The notes: generated by a model not told the origin, from the sequence alone. 64,000 bases of DNA from Chloroflexota bacterium (GCA_016197225.1 JACPWC010000066.1:1-64000), one strand, 5' to 3'; positions 15,447 through 24,053 are shown, numbered from the stretch's first letter. Program-made: numbers and translations.

Positions 15447-16940
15447 TTACATCTCGTGATGTGCAACTTCCGGCTCGATGTCCGGGGCCACACGCCCGTT
15501 GCCCTTTCCGCCGCCACTCGCCGCGCTTCGCGTGGCCGGGAAGAGTTCACCCCAGCGCGACTCGACGCGCTTCTGCACGTCCTTGTCCATCTCGATCGGG
15601 ATCGGTTTCTCTTTCCACTCGTACGGGATGGTGGCGTCGAGGATGATGCGCGAGGTGATATCGCGCTGGTCAATCGGTAGAGACGGGTCGAGCGGCGTGG
15701 AGCGCCCGCGCTTGATGAACTCAGCCCGTGAGGGATTGAAACGGAAGCTCAACGCCCACAACACGCGCGGCCAATCCCACGCATCCACATCGTCGTCCAC
15801 CACGATCACGGTCTTGAGGCCGTAGGCGCCCATCTCGGTGGAGATGGCGGCGGTGCCGACCTGCGCCGAGTGACCGGGGTACATCTGTTTGACGGAGATA
15901 ATGGCCAGGAAGCGCCCGGCGCCTTCCGGCGGGCAATAGACCGATTTGATGCCCGGGATGTGCATGGTCTCCAACTCTTGCCACAGCGTCGAGCCGTAAG
16001 TCAAAGCCATCGTCATGTGCGTATCGGTCACGGCCCGGCCCACGGTGGTAGACCAGAAGATCGGGTTGTTGCGATACGTCACGCAATTGACCTTGATGAA
16101 ATTGCGCGGCGTCGTGCCGATGCCCGAATAGTAGCCGGTGTATTCGCCGAAAGGGCCTTCGGGGAGGAAGGCCGCCGGGTCCACTTCGCCTTCCACCACG
16201 ATCTCCGCCGTCGCCGGGATGGGGAGGTCCACCGTCTCGCCTTTCACCACCTCAATCGGCGCGCCGCGGATCGCGCCGGCGAACTCGTATTCGCTGATGT
16301 GGGCCGGCAAGCGGGCCGCGCCCATCAGGAACATCAGCGGATCGCCGCCGATGCAGACCGCGACCGGCATCTTCTCGCCGCGCTCGGCGTATTTCTTGAG
16401 CATCTGGTCGGCGTGCTTGCCCTTGATAAACTGCGTGCCCAGCGTCTGTCCGTCCAGCATTTGCAGGCGGTACGTGCCAATGTTCACCCAGCCGGTGTCG
16501 GGGTCTTTGGTGATGACGTAAACCGCCGTGCCGAAGTATCGCCCGCCATCCTTGGGGTAAACGTGCGGCACGGGGAACTTGAGCAGATTGATTTGATCGC
16601 CCTTATCAATGTTCTGCTTGCAAGGGGCACCGGCAGTATCCACCCACACGGGCGGGACTCGGTTGCGCGTGCGTTTGACCCACTCGCGCATCAGTTCCAC
16701 CAGGCTGGTGTTCCTGGGCATATCCATAATCAGGGCCAACCGGTTCGTGGTGGTGCAGGCGCTGGTGAGCACCGGCGTGTTGTAGCCGGTGACGTTCTCG
16801 AAGAGCAGGGCCGGGCCGCTTTTCTCTTCGTTAAGCTTGGCGACGTGAGAGAGTTCCAGTCGCCAATCCACCGGCACCTTGATGCGCGCCAACTCGCCTT
16901 CCTCTTCACATTTCTGGATAAAGTCTCGCAGGTCCTTCAT
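15447..16940 (-). CDS. UbiD family carboxylase/decarboxylase (phenylphosphate carboxylase-like)
   Basis: A 497-residue prenyl-FMN-dependent enzyme. KFPVPHVYPKDGGRYFGT, NIGTYRLQ (conserved arginine) and LPEGPFGEYTGYYSG (catalytic acid region) mark the UbiD fold, and DDDVDAWDWPRVLWAL is the C-terminal metal/aspartate region. The closest family by look is phenylphosphate carboxylase or aryl carboxylase rather than UbiD of ubiquinone synthesis. Next to the PpsAB-like genes it most likely carboxylates phenylphosphate to 4-hydroxybenzoate. Thauera uses two UbiD-type subunits; only one is present here. UbiX at 10189 would supply its cofactor. Confidence 0.9.
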   Translation of the reverse strand: MKDLRDFIQKCEEEGELARIKVPVDWRLELSHVAKLNEEKSGPALLFENVTGYNTPVLTSACTTTNRLALIMDMPRNTSLVELMREWVKRTRNRVPPVWVDTAGAPCKQNIDKGDQINLLKFPVPHVYPKDGGRYFGTAVYVITKDPDTGWVNIGTYRLQMLDGQTLGTQFIKGKHADQMLKKYAERGEKMPVAVCIGGDPLMFLMGAARLPAHISEYEFAGAIRGAPIEVVKGETVDLPIPATAEIVVEGEVDPAAFLPEGPFGEYTGYYSGIGTTPRNFIKVNCVTYRNNPIFWSTTVGRAVTDTHMTMALTYGSTLWQELETMHIPGIKSVYCPPEGAGRFLAIISVKQMYPGHSAQVGTAAISTEMGAYGLKTVIVVDDDVDAWDWPRVLWALSFRFNPSRAEFIKRGRSTPLDPSLPIDQRDITSRIILDATIPYEWKEKPIPIEMDKDVQKRVESRWGELFPATRSAASGGGKGNGRVAPDIEPEVAHHEM

Positions 16941-17059
16941 GACAGCCTCCTTGCTGGTCTTGGGAATGTGATCAGTGATGCGCTAGTTCAAACCACTTCA
17001 TGTGGCCCCGGACTCCGGAGCCGCTGGATATTTCACACAAGTCTCTGTTTGGCGGTCGG

Positions 17060-18919
17060 TCATCCTCCTGGCGAATCTAATCTGTTTAATTCATTCAATT
17101 CATTCAGCCTGGCTTCCGGCAAATTCCCTTGCTCATCCCATCCCCGCGCCGCGTAATATTCGTCCAGCATGTTCTGGAATTTCTCGCGGTCAATGTGATG
17201 GCCCTTCGTCGCCCGGCCCGGCATCGGATCGTCGAAGTAGCGTTTGGGCAAAGTGTCGTCGGCGCGCGTCCGGCCAAACTCCAGATTGATCTGCCGTTCG
17301 AGATCGATCACCCGCCGCCCCACTTCGCGCAGTTCAGTTTCGGCGAATTCCAGGCCGGTCACGGGGCGAATCAACTCCACGAAATGATCGTAACCCAGCA
17401 ACTTGGGGGAGTTGAAGCCGTGAGTGATGAACTTGCAAACGCCGAGACAGTCAGCTACGGCGTAGATGTCGTCGTGCCAGGCTACCATCCCGGCCTTGCC
17501 TTCGTACGAAGTCGGGTCGGCGCTTGTCTCCACGCCGAAGATTTTCATTCGCACCTCGTCGGGCAGTTTGAGGATGTCGAGCGTCGGGCGGTTGCGAAGA
17601 TGGTCCGCGCCGCGCGAGGCGACGGCAATGCCGAGGGCGAACGATTTGATATAGCGCACGTCGTGCGGATCGGACTGCGGCAGGTCTTTGACGGCGATGA
17701 GGTAGTCGGCGGCTTCGGGCGGAAAGAGGCGCTTGGCTTGGGTGCTTTCAGCCAACACGTCCCCGAAGCCACGCCGGTAAGCAATGTCGTTGATGAGCTC
17801 GGCAACGCGCTCGTAATCCCCCCACTCCAGCGGCCCGCCTGTCATCTCGTCTTTGATGAGGCCGCGTTGATACAACTCCATCGCCCAGGCGATGATCGTG
17901 CCAACCGAGGAGGCATCAAGGCCGAGGTCGTTGACGAGGTTGTTGAGAGTGATGACTTGATCAGTCGGGGCCAAGCCGATGTTTGCGCCGAGCAGGCCGA
18001 TGGTGGAATACTCCGGGCCTTCGCCGCCGAGCGTGTTGCGGTGGCGGCAGTGGACGACGCACGAGGTGCAGGCCAGCATCTTATCCGAAAACTTTTCAAT
18101 CTCAGAGGCGACGAGCGTCTCTTCAAAGAAGTTGTCCTGGCTGTTGCGAGTGCGAATCGCGCCCAGGCGGTTGCTCACTTCGTACAGAAACGGCGTGCCG
18201 AGTTTGCCGAGGACTTGAATAACCTTTGAGTCTTGCAGATACTTCGTCTGCTCTTTGCGAACTGCGCTCAATGCCGCCTTGTCGGCAACGTGGATGGGGT
18301 CGCCGCCTTTCGCGGCGATGGCCTTGAGATTTTTACTACCCATCACCGCGCCCATGCCGCCGCGCCCGGCGGTGTTCTTCAGCCCGGTCATCACCGACGC
18401 CATTCGCACCTTGTTCTCGCCCGCCGGGCCGATGACGGCGCTGACCGTGCCCGGGCCGTGCGCCGCCTTCAACATCTCTTGCGCCTGAGGCGAAGTAGTC
18501 CCCCACAAACCATTGGCTTCACGAACAGAGACGGCTCCACCTTCTAAAAGAAGATAACTCGGTCGCTCCGCCTTGCCGACGATGATCAATCGATCAAACC
18601 CGGCCTTGCGCATGGCCGCCGCGAAGAAGCCGCCGCAATTCGCGTCGCCGAGGCCGAGACTCTCCGGCGACTTGGCGCTGACGTTGAAGCGGGCGGCATT
18701 GGGCGCGATGGTTCCGGTGAGCAAACCTGCGCCGAAGATGAGCGGGTTCTCCGGGCTGAACGGATTGATGAGGCGCGGGTCGCCCGCCTGGCGCAAATAT
18801 TTGCGGAGGTAGTGCATGTTCAGCCCGCGCCCGCCGACGAAGGCTCGCGTGAGCCGTTCCGGCGTGGGCGAGATGTCAATGCGCCCCGAGGTCAGATCAA
18901 TGAAAGCAATATTTGGCAT
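17060..18919 (-). CDS. aor: Aldehyde:ferredoxin oxidoreductase (tungsten AOR family)
   Basis: A 619-residue cytosolic tungsten enzyme. The N-terminal pterin domain runs from the start (IDLTSGRIDI, FVGGRGLNM) to GRGGMGAVMGSKNLKAIA near residue 205. Cluster cysteines are CTSCVVHC near residue 290 and CLGVC near residue 500. It oxidises an aldehyde to the acid with ferredoxin. A MoaD-like protein ends exactly where it starts. Phenylacetaldehyde from phenylalanine, or benzaldehyde, would fit the operon. BamB, the class II benzoyl-CoA reductase subunit, belongs to the same family. The class I reductase here and the absence of BamC-I genes make AOR the better call. Confidence 0.9.
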   Translation of the reverse strand: MPNIAFIDLTSGRIDISPTPERLTRAFVGGRGLNMHYLRKYLRQAGDPRLINPFSPENPLIFGAGLLTGTIAPNAARFNVSAKSPESLGLGDANCGGFFAAAMRKAGFDRLIIVGKAERPSYLLLEGGAVSVREANGLWGTTSPQAQEMLKAAHGPGTVSAVIGPAGENKVRMASVMTGLKNTAGRGGMGAVMGSKNLKAIAAKGGDPIHVADKAALSAVRKEQTKYLQDSKVIQVLGKLGTPFLYEVSNRLGAIRTRNSQDNFFEETLVASEIEKFSDKMLACTSCVVHCRHRNTLGGEGPEYSTIGLLGANIGLAPTDQVITLNNLVNDLGLDASSVGTIIAWAMELYQRGLIKDEMTGGPLEWGDYERVAELINDIAYRRGFGDVLAESTQAKRLFPPEAADYLIAVKDLPQSDPHDVRYIKSFALGIAVASRGADHLRNRPTLDILKLPDEVRMKIFGVETSADPTSYEGKAGMVAWHDDIYAVADCLGVCKFITHGFNSPKLLGYDHFVELIRPVTGLEFAETELREVGRRVIDLERQINLEFGRTRADDTLPKRYFDDPMPGRATKGHHIDREKFQNMLDEYYAARGWDEQGNLPEARLNELNELNRLDSPGG

Positions 18920-19176
18920 CAGCCGCCGCTCGCCGGCCAGACAATGTGCATCGTCGCCTCGTCGGTCAACAAACTCTCGGGGCTGGCCGCCTCGTCGTTG
19001 ATGAACAGCGCCGGTTTGATCTCGCCGTTATTCAGCTCGGCGGCCAGTGACGGATACTGACGCGCCAGCACCTCTAACGCCTGGGCCACGGTTATCGCCG
19101 ACGCGAGAATCAACACCACCTCGCGCTGGCCTGCTGCCCGCCAGAACGGCTCGCCCAGGCGCACCGTCACTTTCAT
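18919..19176 (-). CDS. MoaD/ThiS-like sulfur carrier
   Basis: An 85-residue beta-grasp protein ending in the diglycine WPASGG needed for activation and sulfur transfer. Its start overlaps the LeuA-like stop by 4 bp and its stop overlaps the AOR start. This placement suggests it serves in making the tungsten-bis-pyranopterin cofactor of that enzyme, as MoaD-like genes often do beside AOR genes. Confidence 0.88.
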   Translation of the reverse strand: MKVTVRLGEPFWRAAGQREVVLILASAITVAQALEVLARQYPSLAAELNNGEIKPALFINDEAASPESLLTDEATMHIVWPASGG

Positions 19177-20504
19177 CGCCCCGCTCCGGGCACAGATTGC
19201 GGCTGGAGCGTGTGAGGCAACAAGAACTCCAGATCGCTTTCGCTCACCTCCGTCTGGCCGGCTCCCAAACGGAGTTTCAACACGCGTGTCATCCGGTGAA
19301 TTTCTTCTTCAGTCAGGATGCGGGTGGAACGCTTGGCCGCCGCCAGGATTTTTTCGACGAAGACCGGATGCGGCTCGATGTTATGCTCGCGCAACCAGAA
19401 GCGGACGTTGTGCTCGCCGGACATTGGCCCGATCTCGATGCCCTGTGTCCGGCCGACCATACTCGCCGGGACGCCGCAATACACCCGGTCAGAGAGCCAG
19501 GCGTCGTTCTTGTTGAGGGCTTTGGCGACCGCCGCCGCGTGAACGCCGGTGGCGGTGCGGAACGAGTCTGCGCCGACGATTGGATAGTTGAACGGGATCG
19601 GCACCCCACACGCCTGCGACACCACTTCGCAGTATTCGGGCAGGCCTTGCAAGTCGCGGTTGGCTAACCCCAGCAGATTCAGATTGACGAGCAAAATTTC
19701 CATCGGGGTGTTGCCCGAACGTTCGCCGATGCCCAGGGCGCAGGCATGAACCCGGTCAGCCCCGGCCTCAATGGCGGCCATTGTGTTGGCGATGTCCATC
19801 CCCCGATCACGGTGGCCGTGCCAGTCAATGCCCACTTCGGGATTGACTTCGTCCACCACTTGCCGCAGGAATCGAATCAGGGAGCGCACGCCTTCAGGCG
19901 TGGCGTGACCCACCGTGTCGGCGGCGCAGATGCGGTGAGCGCCGGCGCGGATGGCGCAAGCGTAAATCTCTCGCAGTGTCTCTGGCCGGGCGCGAGTGGT
20001 GTCCTCGGTGACGAACATCACCGGCAGGCCGTGCGTGACCGCAAACGTGACCGACGATTCGGTGAGGCGCAACAATGTGTCCACATCCCAGCCTTCGGCG
20101 TACTGGCGGATGGGGCTGGAGCCGAGGAAGATGCAGGCCTCGATGGCGATCCCGGCTTCCTGCGAGGCGTCGGCAATAGGGGCAATGTCGGATTCCATGG
20201 AACGGGCGGCGCTCTGCGGCACAATGGGCATGTGCTGGTTGGCAATTTCACGCGCCAGCACCGTCACATCTTTCTTGAACCGTTCGCCCGCGCCGCACAA
20301 CCCCAGGTCGGCGGCGTCCACTTCCAGGCAACGCATCAGGTACAGCAGATAGACCTTGTCCTGGATCGAGGGATGAGTGATGGACGGCGACTGCAAGCCG
20401 TCGCGCAGGGTCTCGTCGGTGATCAGCACCCGCTTCGGATAACGAGGCCGGTCGCCTTTCACATTCCAGTCGTAGATCAGTTCAGCGCCAATTGGTTCGC
20501 TCAT
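19173..20504 (-). CDS. HMGL-family condensing enzyme (LeuA/homocitrate/Re-citrate synthase-like)
   Basis: A 443-residue TIM-barrel enzyme with ITDETLRDGLQSP (metal and substrate binding), CAADTVGHATPEGV, DWHGHRDRGMDIANT (metal-binding His-x-His) and GIGERSGNTPMEILLVNL. These are the signatures of 2-isopropylmalate, homocitrate and Re-citrate synthases. It lacks the large C-terminal leucine-regulatory domain. It would condense acetyl-CoA with a 2-oxoacid. Its substrate cannot be read. Oxaloacetate (Re-citrate synthase) and phenylpyruvate (benzylmalate synthase of the HphA type) are the two candidates that make sense with its neighbours. The MoaD-like gene overlaps its end. Confidence 0.85.
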   Translation of the reverse strand: MSEPIGAELIYDWNVKGDRPRYPKRVLITDETLRDGLQSPSITHPSIQDKVYLLYLMRCLEVDAADLGLCGAGERFKKDVTVLAREIANQHMPIVPQSAARSMESDIAPIADASQEAGIAIEACIFLGSSPIRQYAEGWDVDTLLRLTESSVTFAVTHGLPVMFVTEDTTRARPETLREIYACAIRAGAHRICAADTVGHATPEGVRSLIRFLRQVVDEVNPEVGIDWHGHRDRGMDIANTMAAIEAGADRVHACALGIGERSGNTPMEILLVNLNLLGLANRDLQGLPEYCEVVSQACGVPIPFNYPIVGADSFRTATGVHAAAVAKALNKNDAWLSDRVYCGVPASMVGRTQGIEIGPMSGEHNVRFWLREHNIEPHPVFVEKILAAAKRSTRILTEEEIHRMTRVLKLRLGAGQTEVSESDLEFLLPHTLQPQSVPGAGR

Positions 20505-20532
20505 CGGAGTCTCCTTTCTTAGAACTCCGCGG

Positions 20533-20636
20533 TTTAGTTATCCGCAGATTACGCAGATTTTCACAGATGAATTGAACAAATCTGCGCGCGAAGCATCTGC
20601 GAAAATCTGCGGATTAATTCTTTGACAAGTCCTTAG
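20533..20636. repeat. Palindromic intergenic element, GCAGATTACGCAGA type, copy 2
   Basis: This element has the same boundaries as the copy at 4449-4556 (TTAGTTATCC on one side, GGATTAATTCTTTGACAA then CCTTAG on the other), and its arms carry ATCCGCAGATTACGCAGAT. It occupies the iorB to LeuA-like gap and runs into the 3' end of iorB, so the final residues of IorB (DPKDLSKN) are encoded by the repeat. Confidence 0.75.
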
Positions 20637-21258
20637 GGTCTGATCCTGCCTCTGCCGGAAGCGGGCTGGCGAGGGGCGAGGCAAAGCTTCTTCCTGTTTC
20701 AAACGCTTTCAGGTTTAGGGCGCGATATTTCTCCGGGATGCGCTCGGTCAGCGTCGCCAACCACACCTCTTCTGACATCTGCGGCGTGAGCGCCGACATC
20801 GCCCCAAGCATGATCATGTTGGCAACCCGGCCATCGCCGAGGTCTTTGGCCCACCGGGAGGCCGGGATAGCCGTCACTTTCAACCCCTTGCCGCGCAGAA
20901 ACTCAATCGCGTAGTGCGGATATTTCTCCGCCGCGCCCGCCACCGAGCCGGGGATGATCTCGTGGTCATTGACAAGCAGGCTGCCGCATTGCAAATTGAC
21001 AAAATTGGCATATCGCAATCCTTCCAACTTCTCCAGGCCAACCACCACGTCGGCCTGCCCGGCGGTCACCAGCGGCGAGTACACGACAGGGCCGAATCGC
21101 ACGTGGCTCTCGACACTACCGCCGCGTTGTGAGACGCCGTGTACCTCGGTCTGCTTCACGTCGAACCCGGCGCGCACTGCCGCCCGCGCTGTAAGTTCAG
21201 CAATCAACAGAACGCCTTGACCGCCGACGCCGGCGAAGATTAGATTCGTTGTATTCAT
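20614..21258 (-). CDS. iorB: Indolepyruvate:ferredoxin oxidoreductase subunit beta
   Basis: A 214-residue gamma-type domain of 2-oxoacid:ferredoxin oxidoreductases. LIFAGVGGQGVLLIAELTARAA is the nucleotide/CoA-binding start, and EVHGVSQRGGSVESHVRFG is the family signature. With IorA it forms a two-subunit enzyme that turns aryl pyruvates into aryl-acetyl-CoA while reducing ferredoxin. The last 20 or so residues differ from the family and derive partly from an intergenic repeat element, so the original stop was probably earlier. Confidence 0.92.
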   Translation of the reverse strand: MNTTNLIFAGVGGQGVLLIAELTARAAVRAGFDVKQTEVHGVSQRGGSVESHVRFGPVVYSPLVTAGQADVVVGLEKLEGLRYANFVNLQCGSLLVNDHEIIPGSVAGAAEKYPHYAIEFLRGKGLKVTAIPASRWAKDLGDGRVANMIMLGAMSALTPQMSEEVWLATLTERIPEKYRALNLKAFETGRSFASPLASPLPAEAGSDPKDLSKN

Positions 21259-21270
21259 GTCCTTATAACT

Positions 21271-21320
21271 AGAGAATTAGAGAATTGGAGAATTGGCAAT
21301 TCTCCAATTCTCTAATCTCT
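21271..21320. repeat. Low-complexity hairpin of GAGAATT words between iorA and iorB
   Basis: AGAGAATTAGAGAATTGGAG and its continuation face an almost perfect inverted copy ending TAATCTCT, with a 1-nt loop and one unpaired base. It fills nearly all of the 60-bp gap. The same words recur at 24003-24053, inside the kinase gene at 49979-50015, and as a half-copy at 58091. Confidence 0.8.
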
Positions 21321-23088
21321 AACACATCGGCCCAATCGCCTCCACCGGGCACATCTGGGCGCACACGGTGCAGGCCGTACATTCCACCGGATCGATTATT
21401 GGAAAACCTGCTGAGGTGCGGGTGATCGCCGGGCACCACACTTTGAAACAAGCGTCACACTTCGTGCAAAGCGCCTCGTCAATAAAATATGGCCTCTCTC
21501 CTCGTTCCGAAAGTTTCATTTCCGGCAAACGCATACACGGCCCCCGGGTAATCACCACGGCCGGCCCGTCGTGGCCCACCGCCGACCGGACCGCCCGCGC
21601 CACGTCTTTGCGTTGCCAGGTGTCCACTACTTGAACTTGCTTGACTCCGGCGGCGCGAACCAGTCCCTCTAAATCCAATTTGGGCGCGGGCTTGCCTCGC
21701 AGTGTCTTGCCGGCCGAGGGGTGTGGTTGTTGGCCGGTCATGCCGGTGGTCGAGTTGTCGAGGATGATGAGGGTGAGCGAACTGCCGTTGTAGACGGCGT
21801 CAATCAGCGCCGGGATGCCGGCGTGGACAAAGGTCGAGTCGCCAATGATGGCCACTGCCCGCTCGTGCCCGGCCCGCTCCAACCCGAAGGCGGTGCTGAT
21901 GCTGGCCCCCATGCAAAACGTGGTGTGCGAGGCCTCGTAGGGCGGCAATGCGCCCATCGTGTAACAGCCGATGTCGCCCGCCACCGTGACCTTGAGTTGC
22001 TTCAGCGAGTCGAACACGGTGCGATGCCCGCACCCGACGCAGAGCATGGGCGGGCGCGGCAGAACCGTGATCTCTTTGCCGAAATCAGGTTTTTCGGGGA
22101 CGTTCAGCCCTATCGCTTTCGCGAGTCGCTCCGGCGAGTATTCGCCGATGACGCCGAAGATGGACTTGCCGACGAGGTTGGTGATGCCCATCGCCTTGAG
22201 TTGATCTTCGATGAACGGTTCGCCTTCTTCGACGACGTAGACCGTTTCGTGGGCGGCGCAAAATTCTTTGAGGGCGCGCGGCGGCACAGGGTGGGTCAGG
22301 CCGAGCCGGAAGACCGAGGCCTCGGGCATGATTTCGCGCGCGTATTGATAGGCGATGCTACTGGAGACGAATCCAACCGACCCCTGGGTCGGCGGCTCCC
22401 CCGGCTGGCCCGACCGCCACTCGACACGATTGACGGGCGTCGTCTCGGCATAGTCGCGCAAGTTGGCGATCCGTTTCTCGACCCCGGGCCGGAGCAGGGT
22501 GCGATAGATCGGCACCGAGAAGCGTTTGGCATCCGGCGTGAACTTGCGCTGGGGTACTTCGGCTCGCTCACCCAATTCCACCAGCCCTTTGTGATGCGCC
22601 AGCCGCGTCGTCGTCCTCAGCATCACCGGCCCGCTGAACTGCTCCGAAATCTCCAGCCCCAGCTTCACAAAGTCCTTGCACTCCTGCGCGTCCGAAGGTT
22701 CGAGCACCGGCACTTTTGCCATCAGGGCCAGATAGCGGTTGTCCTGCTCGTTCTGCGACGAGTGCATGCCGGGGTCGTCGGCGGAGATGACGACGAAGCC
22801 GCCGTTGGTGCCAGAATACGGGAAGACCATGAACGAGTCGGCGGCCACGTTGAGGCCGACCATCTTCATCGTCACCATCACCCGCAAGCCGCCGATGGCC
22901 GCTCCCATTCCTTCCTCAAACGCCACCTTCTCGTTGGCCGACCACTGCGAGTCTACTTCGGGATAATGCTTCGCCAGGGTTTCGAGAATTTCGGTGCTGG
23001 GCGTGCCGGGGTAGCCGGAGGCAAACTTCACTCCGGCTTCCCACGCGCCGCGCGCGATGGCTTCGTTACCCAGGAGGAGTTCTTTCAT
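21319..23088 (-). CDS. iorA: Indolepyruvate:ferredoxin oxidoreductase subunit alpha
   Basis: A 589-residue TPP enzyme. GNEAIARGAWEAGVKFASGYPGTPSTEI opens the pyrimidine domain. MLCVGCGHRT and GDSTFVHAGIPALIDAVYNG...NSTTGMTGQ are the TPP/magnesium region. Two [4Fe-4S] ferredoxin motifs end the protein (CTKCDACFKVWCP and CTACTVCAQMCPVEAI). I set the start at the ATG 23088, with AAAGG 9 nt upstream. It decarboxylates indole- or phenylpyruvate to the CoA ester and reduces ferredoxin. Low-potential ferredoxin is also what benzoyl-CoA reductase needs, so it could feed the dearomatisation directly. No free ferredoxin gene is in the window. Confidence 0.95.
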   Translation of the reverse strand: MKELLLGNEAIARGAWEAGVKFASGYPGTPSTEILETLAKHYPEVDSQWSANEKVAFEEGMGAAIGGLRVMVTMKMVGLNVAADSFMVFPYSGTNGGFVVISADDPGMHSSQNEQDNRYLALMAKVPVLEPSDAQECKDFVKLGLEISEQFSGPVMLRTTTRLAHHKGLVELGERAEVPQRKFTPDAKRFSVPIYRTLLRPGVEKRIANLRDYAETTPVNRVEWRSGQPGEPPTQGSVGFVSSSIAYQYAREIMPEASVFRLGLTHPVPPRALKEFCAAHETVYVVEEGEPFIEDQLKAMGITNLVGKSIFGVIGEYSPERLAKAIGLNVPEKPDFGKEITVLPRPPMLCVGCGHRTVFDSLKQLKVTVAGDIGCYTMGALPPYEASHTTFCMGASISTAFGLERAGHERAVAIIGDSTFVHAGIPALIDAVYNGSSLTLIILDNSTTGMTGQQPHPSAGKTLRGKPAPKLDLEGLVRAAGVKQVQVVDTWQRKDVARAVRSAVGHDGPAVVITRGPCMRLPEMKLSERGERPYFIDEALCTKCDACFKVWCPAITRTSAGFPIIDPVECTACTVCAQMCPVEAIGPMC

Positions 23089-23104
23089 TCGCAACTGCCT
23101 TTCA

Positions 23105-23131
23105 GTAGAGCAAGATGTTGTTTTGCTCTAC
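23105..23131. repeat. GTAGAGCAAG inverted repeat between amidohydrolase and iorA
   Basis: GTAGAGCAA and TTGCTCTAC form a stem with a short loop in the 39-bp gap. It is the same hairpin type as 4550-4574. The right arm reaches into the 3' end of the amidohydrolase gene. Confidence 0.6.
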
Positions 23132-23994
23132 ATCCGCGCGTCCACTGCCAAAATCCGCGCCGCGTTCTGCCACAAAATCTTTTCCTTCGTCTCACTCTTT
23201 AGCGGCAATGATTCGATGGCTTCAACATTCCGCCGCAGATACGGGTTGCCCGGCCAGTCCGAGCCATACACAACTTTGTCGGCCAACCGTTCGAGTTCGG
23301 GGAAGTAGTCGAGCAATTTCTTGCCGGGCAGGCCGGAGATTTCCATGTAGACGTTCTCGTGCCGCCGGGCCATCCAAAACGCCTGCTCGTACCAGAAGGG
23401 CCGCCCGGAGTGGGCCATCAAAATCGTGAGCTTTGGAAAATCAATTGCCACGTCGTCGAGATGCAGAGGGTCGCCATATTTGATTCTCGCTCCTTTGAAG
23501 ACCGACGAGCCGGTGTGGACGAGCATGGGGATGCCGAGTTCCTGAGCTTTGGCATACAGCGGATACAACCGTGAGTCATTCATGTAGTGATGCTGATAAA
23601 CCGGATAGGCCTTGATGCCGCGAAAGCCCTGCTCTTTGACCAGCCGTTCCAGTTCGGCGGCGAGATCGTTGATGGTGAACGGGTTGAGAGCGGCAAAGGG
23701 AATCAACCGCCCGCGCGGGCCGGTGGGCGGGTCGGGCAAGGCGTTGGCCCGGGCGCACAAGTCGGCCACAAAGTCGTGCGGCGTGACTCCGGTGGTGATC
23801 GGGCAATCTTCGGCGAGAGCCACTGCCCAATCAATTCCGTTCTCTTGCAAAAATGGCCGCAACTTCGTCGGCGTCAAAACCTGCTCGACAACCGTCCACA
23901 AGTCGTCGCCCTGATACTGGCTCTCCATCCATTCCAGCACCCAGGGGCGTTCGTGTTCACTGCGAGAGACGTGGAGGTGGAAGTCAATTAGCAT
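23128..23994 (-). CDS. Amidohydrolase family 2 protein
   Basis: A 288-residue TIM-barrel metalloenzyme. DFHLHVS gives the HxH metal site, MLVHTGSS and LMAHSGRP carry further histidines, and YGSDWPG holds the aspartate typical of the ACMSD/amidohydrolase-2 family. I chose the ATG at 23994 over a TTG two codons upstream. Members are hydrolases or non-oxidative decarboxylases of aromatic acids. In this operon it could hydrolyse a lactone or amide or act as a decarboxylase; the sequence alone does not decide. Confidence 0.82.
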   Translation of the reverse strand: MLIDFHLHVSRSEHERPWVLEWMESQYQGDDLWTVVEQVLTPTKLRPFLQENGIDWAVALAEDCPITTGVTPHDFVADLCARANALPDPPTGPRGRLIPFAALNPFTINDLAAELERLVKEQGFRGIKAYPVYQHHYMNDSRLYPLYAKAQELGIPMLVHTGSSVFKGARIKYGDPLHLDDVAIDFPKLTILMAHSGRPFWYEQAFWMARRHENVYMEISGLPGKKLLDYFPELERLADKVVYGSDWPGNPYLRRNVEAIESLPLKSETKEKILWQNAARILAVDARM

Positions 23995-24002
23995 AAGCAA
24001 TC

Positions 24003-24053
24003 AATTCTCCAATCATCCAATCTCTAGAGATCAGAGAATTAGAGATTGGAGAT
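24003..24053. repeat. Low-complexity hairpin of GAGATT words
   Basis: AATTCTCCAATCATCC and ATCTCT face AGAGATCAGAGAATTAGAG and TTGGAGATT. The gap between the dehydrogenase and amidohydrolase genes is filled by inverted degenerate copies of an ATTGGAGA-like word, as at 21271-21320. Confidence 0.65.

Noticed and set aside
17060-18919. AOR-family protein as BamB, the class II benzoyl-CoA reductase subunit
   Set aside because: No BamC-I genes are adjacent, a class I reductase is present in the operon, and a MoaD-like partner fits an ordinary aldehyde oxidoreductase.
21721-23202. A 493-codon plus-strand frame
   Set aside because: Antisense to iorA, which has complete TPP and ferredoxin motifs.
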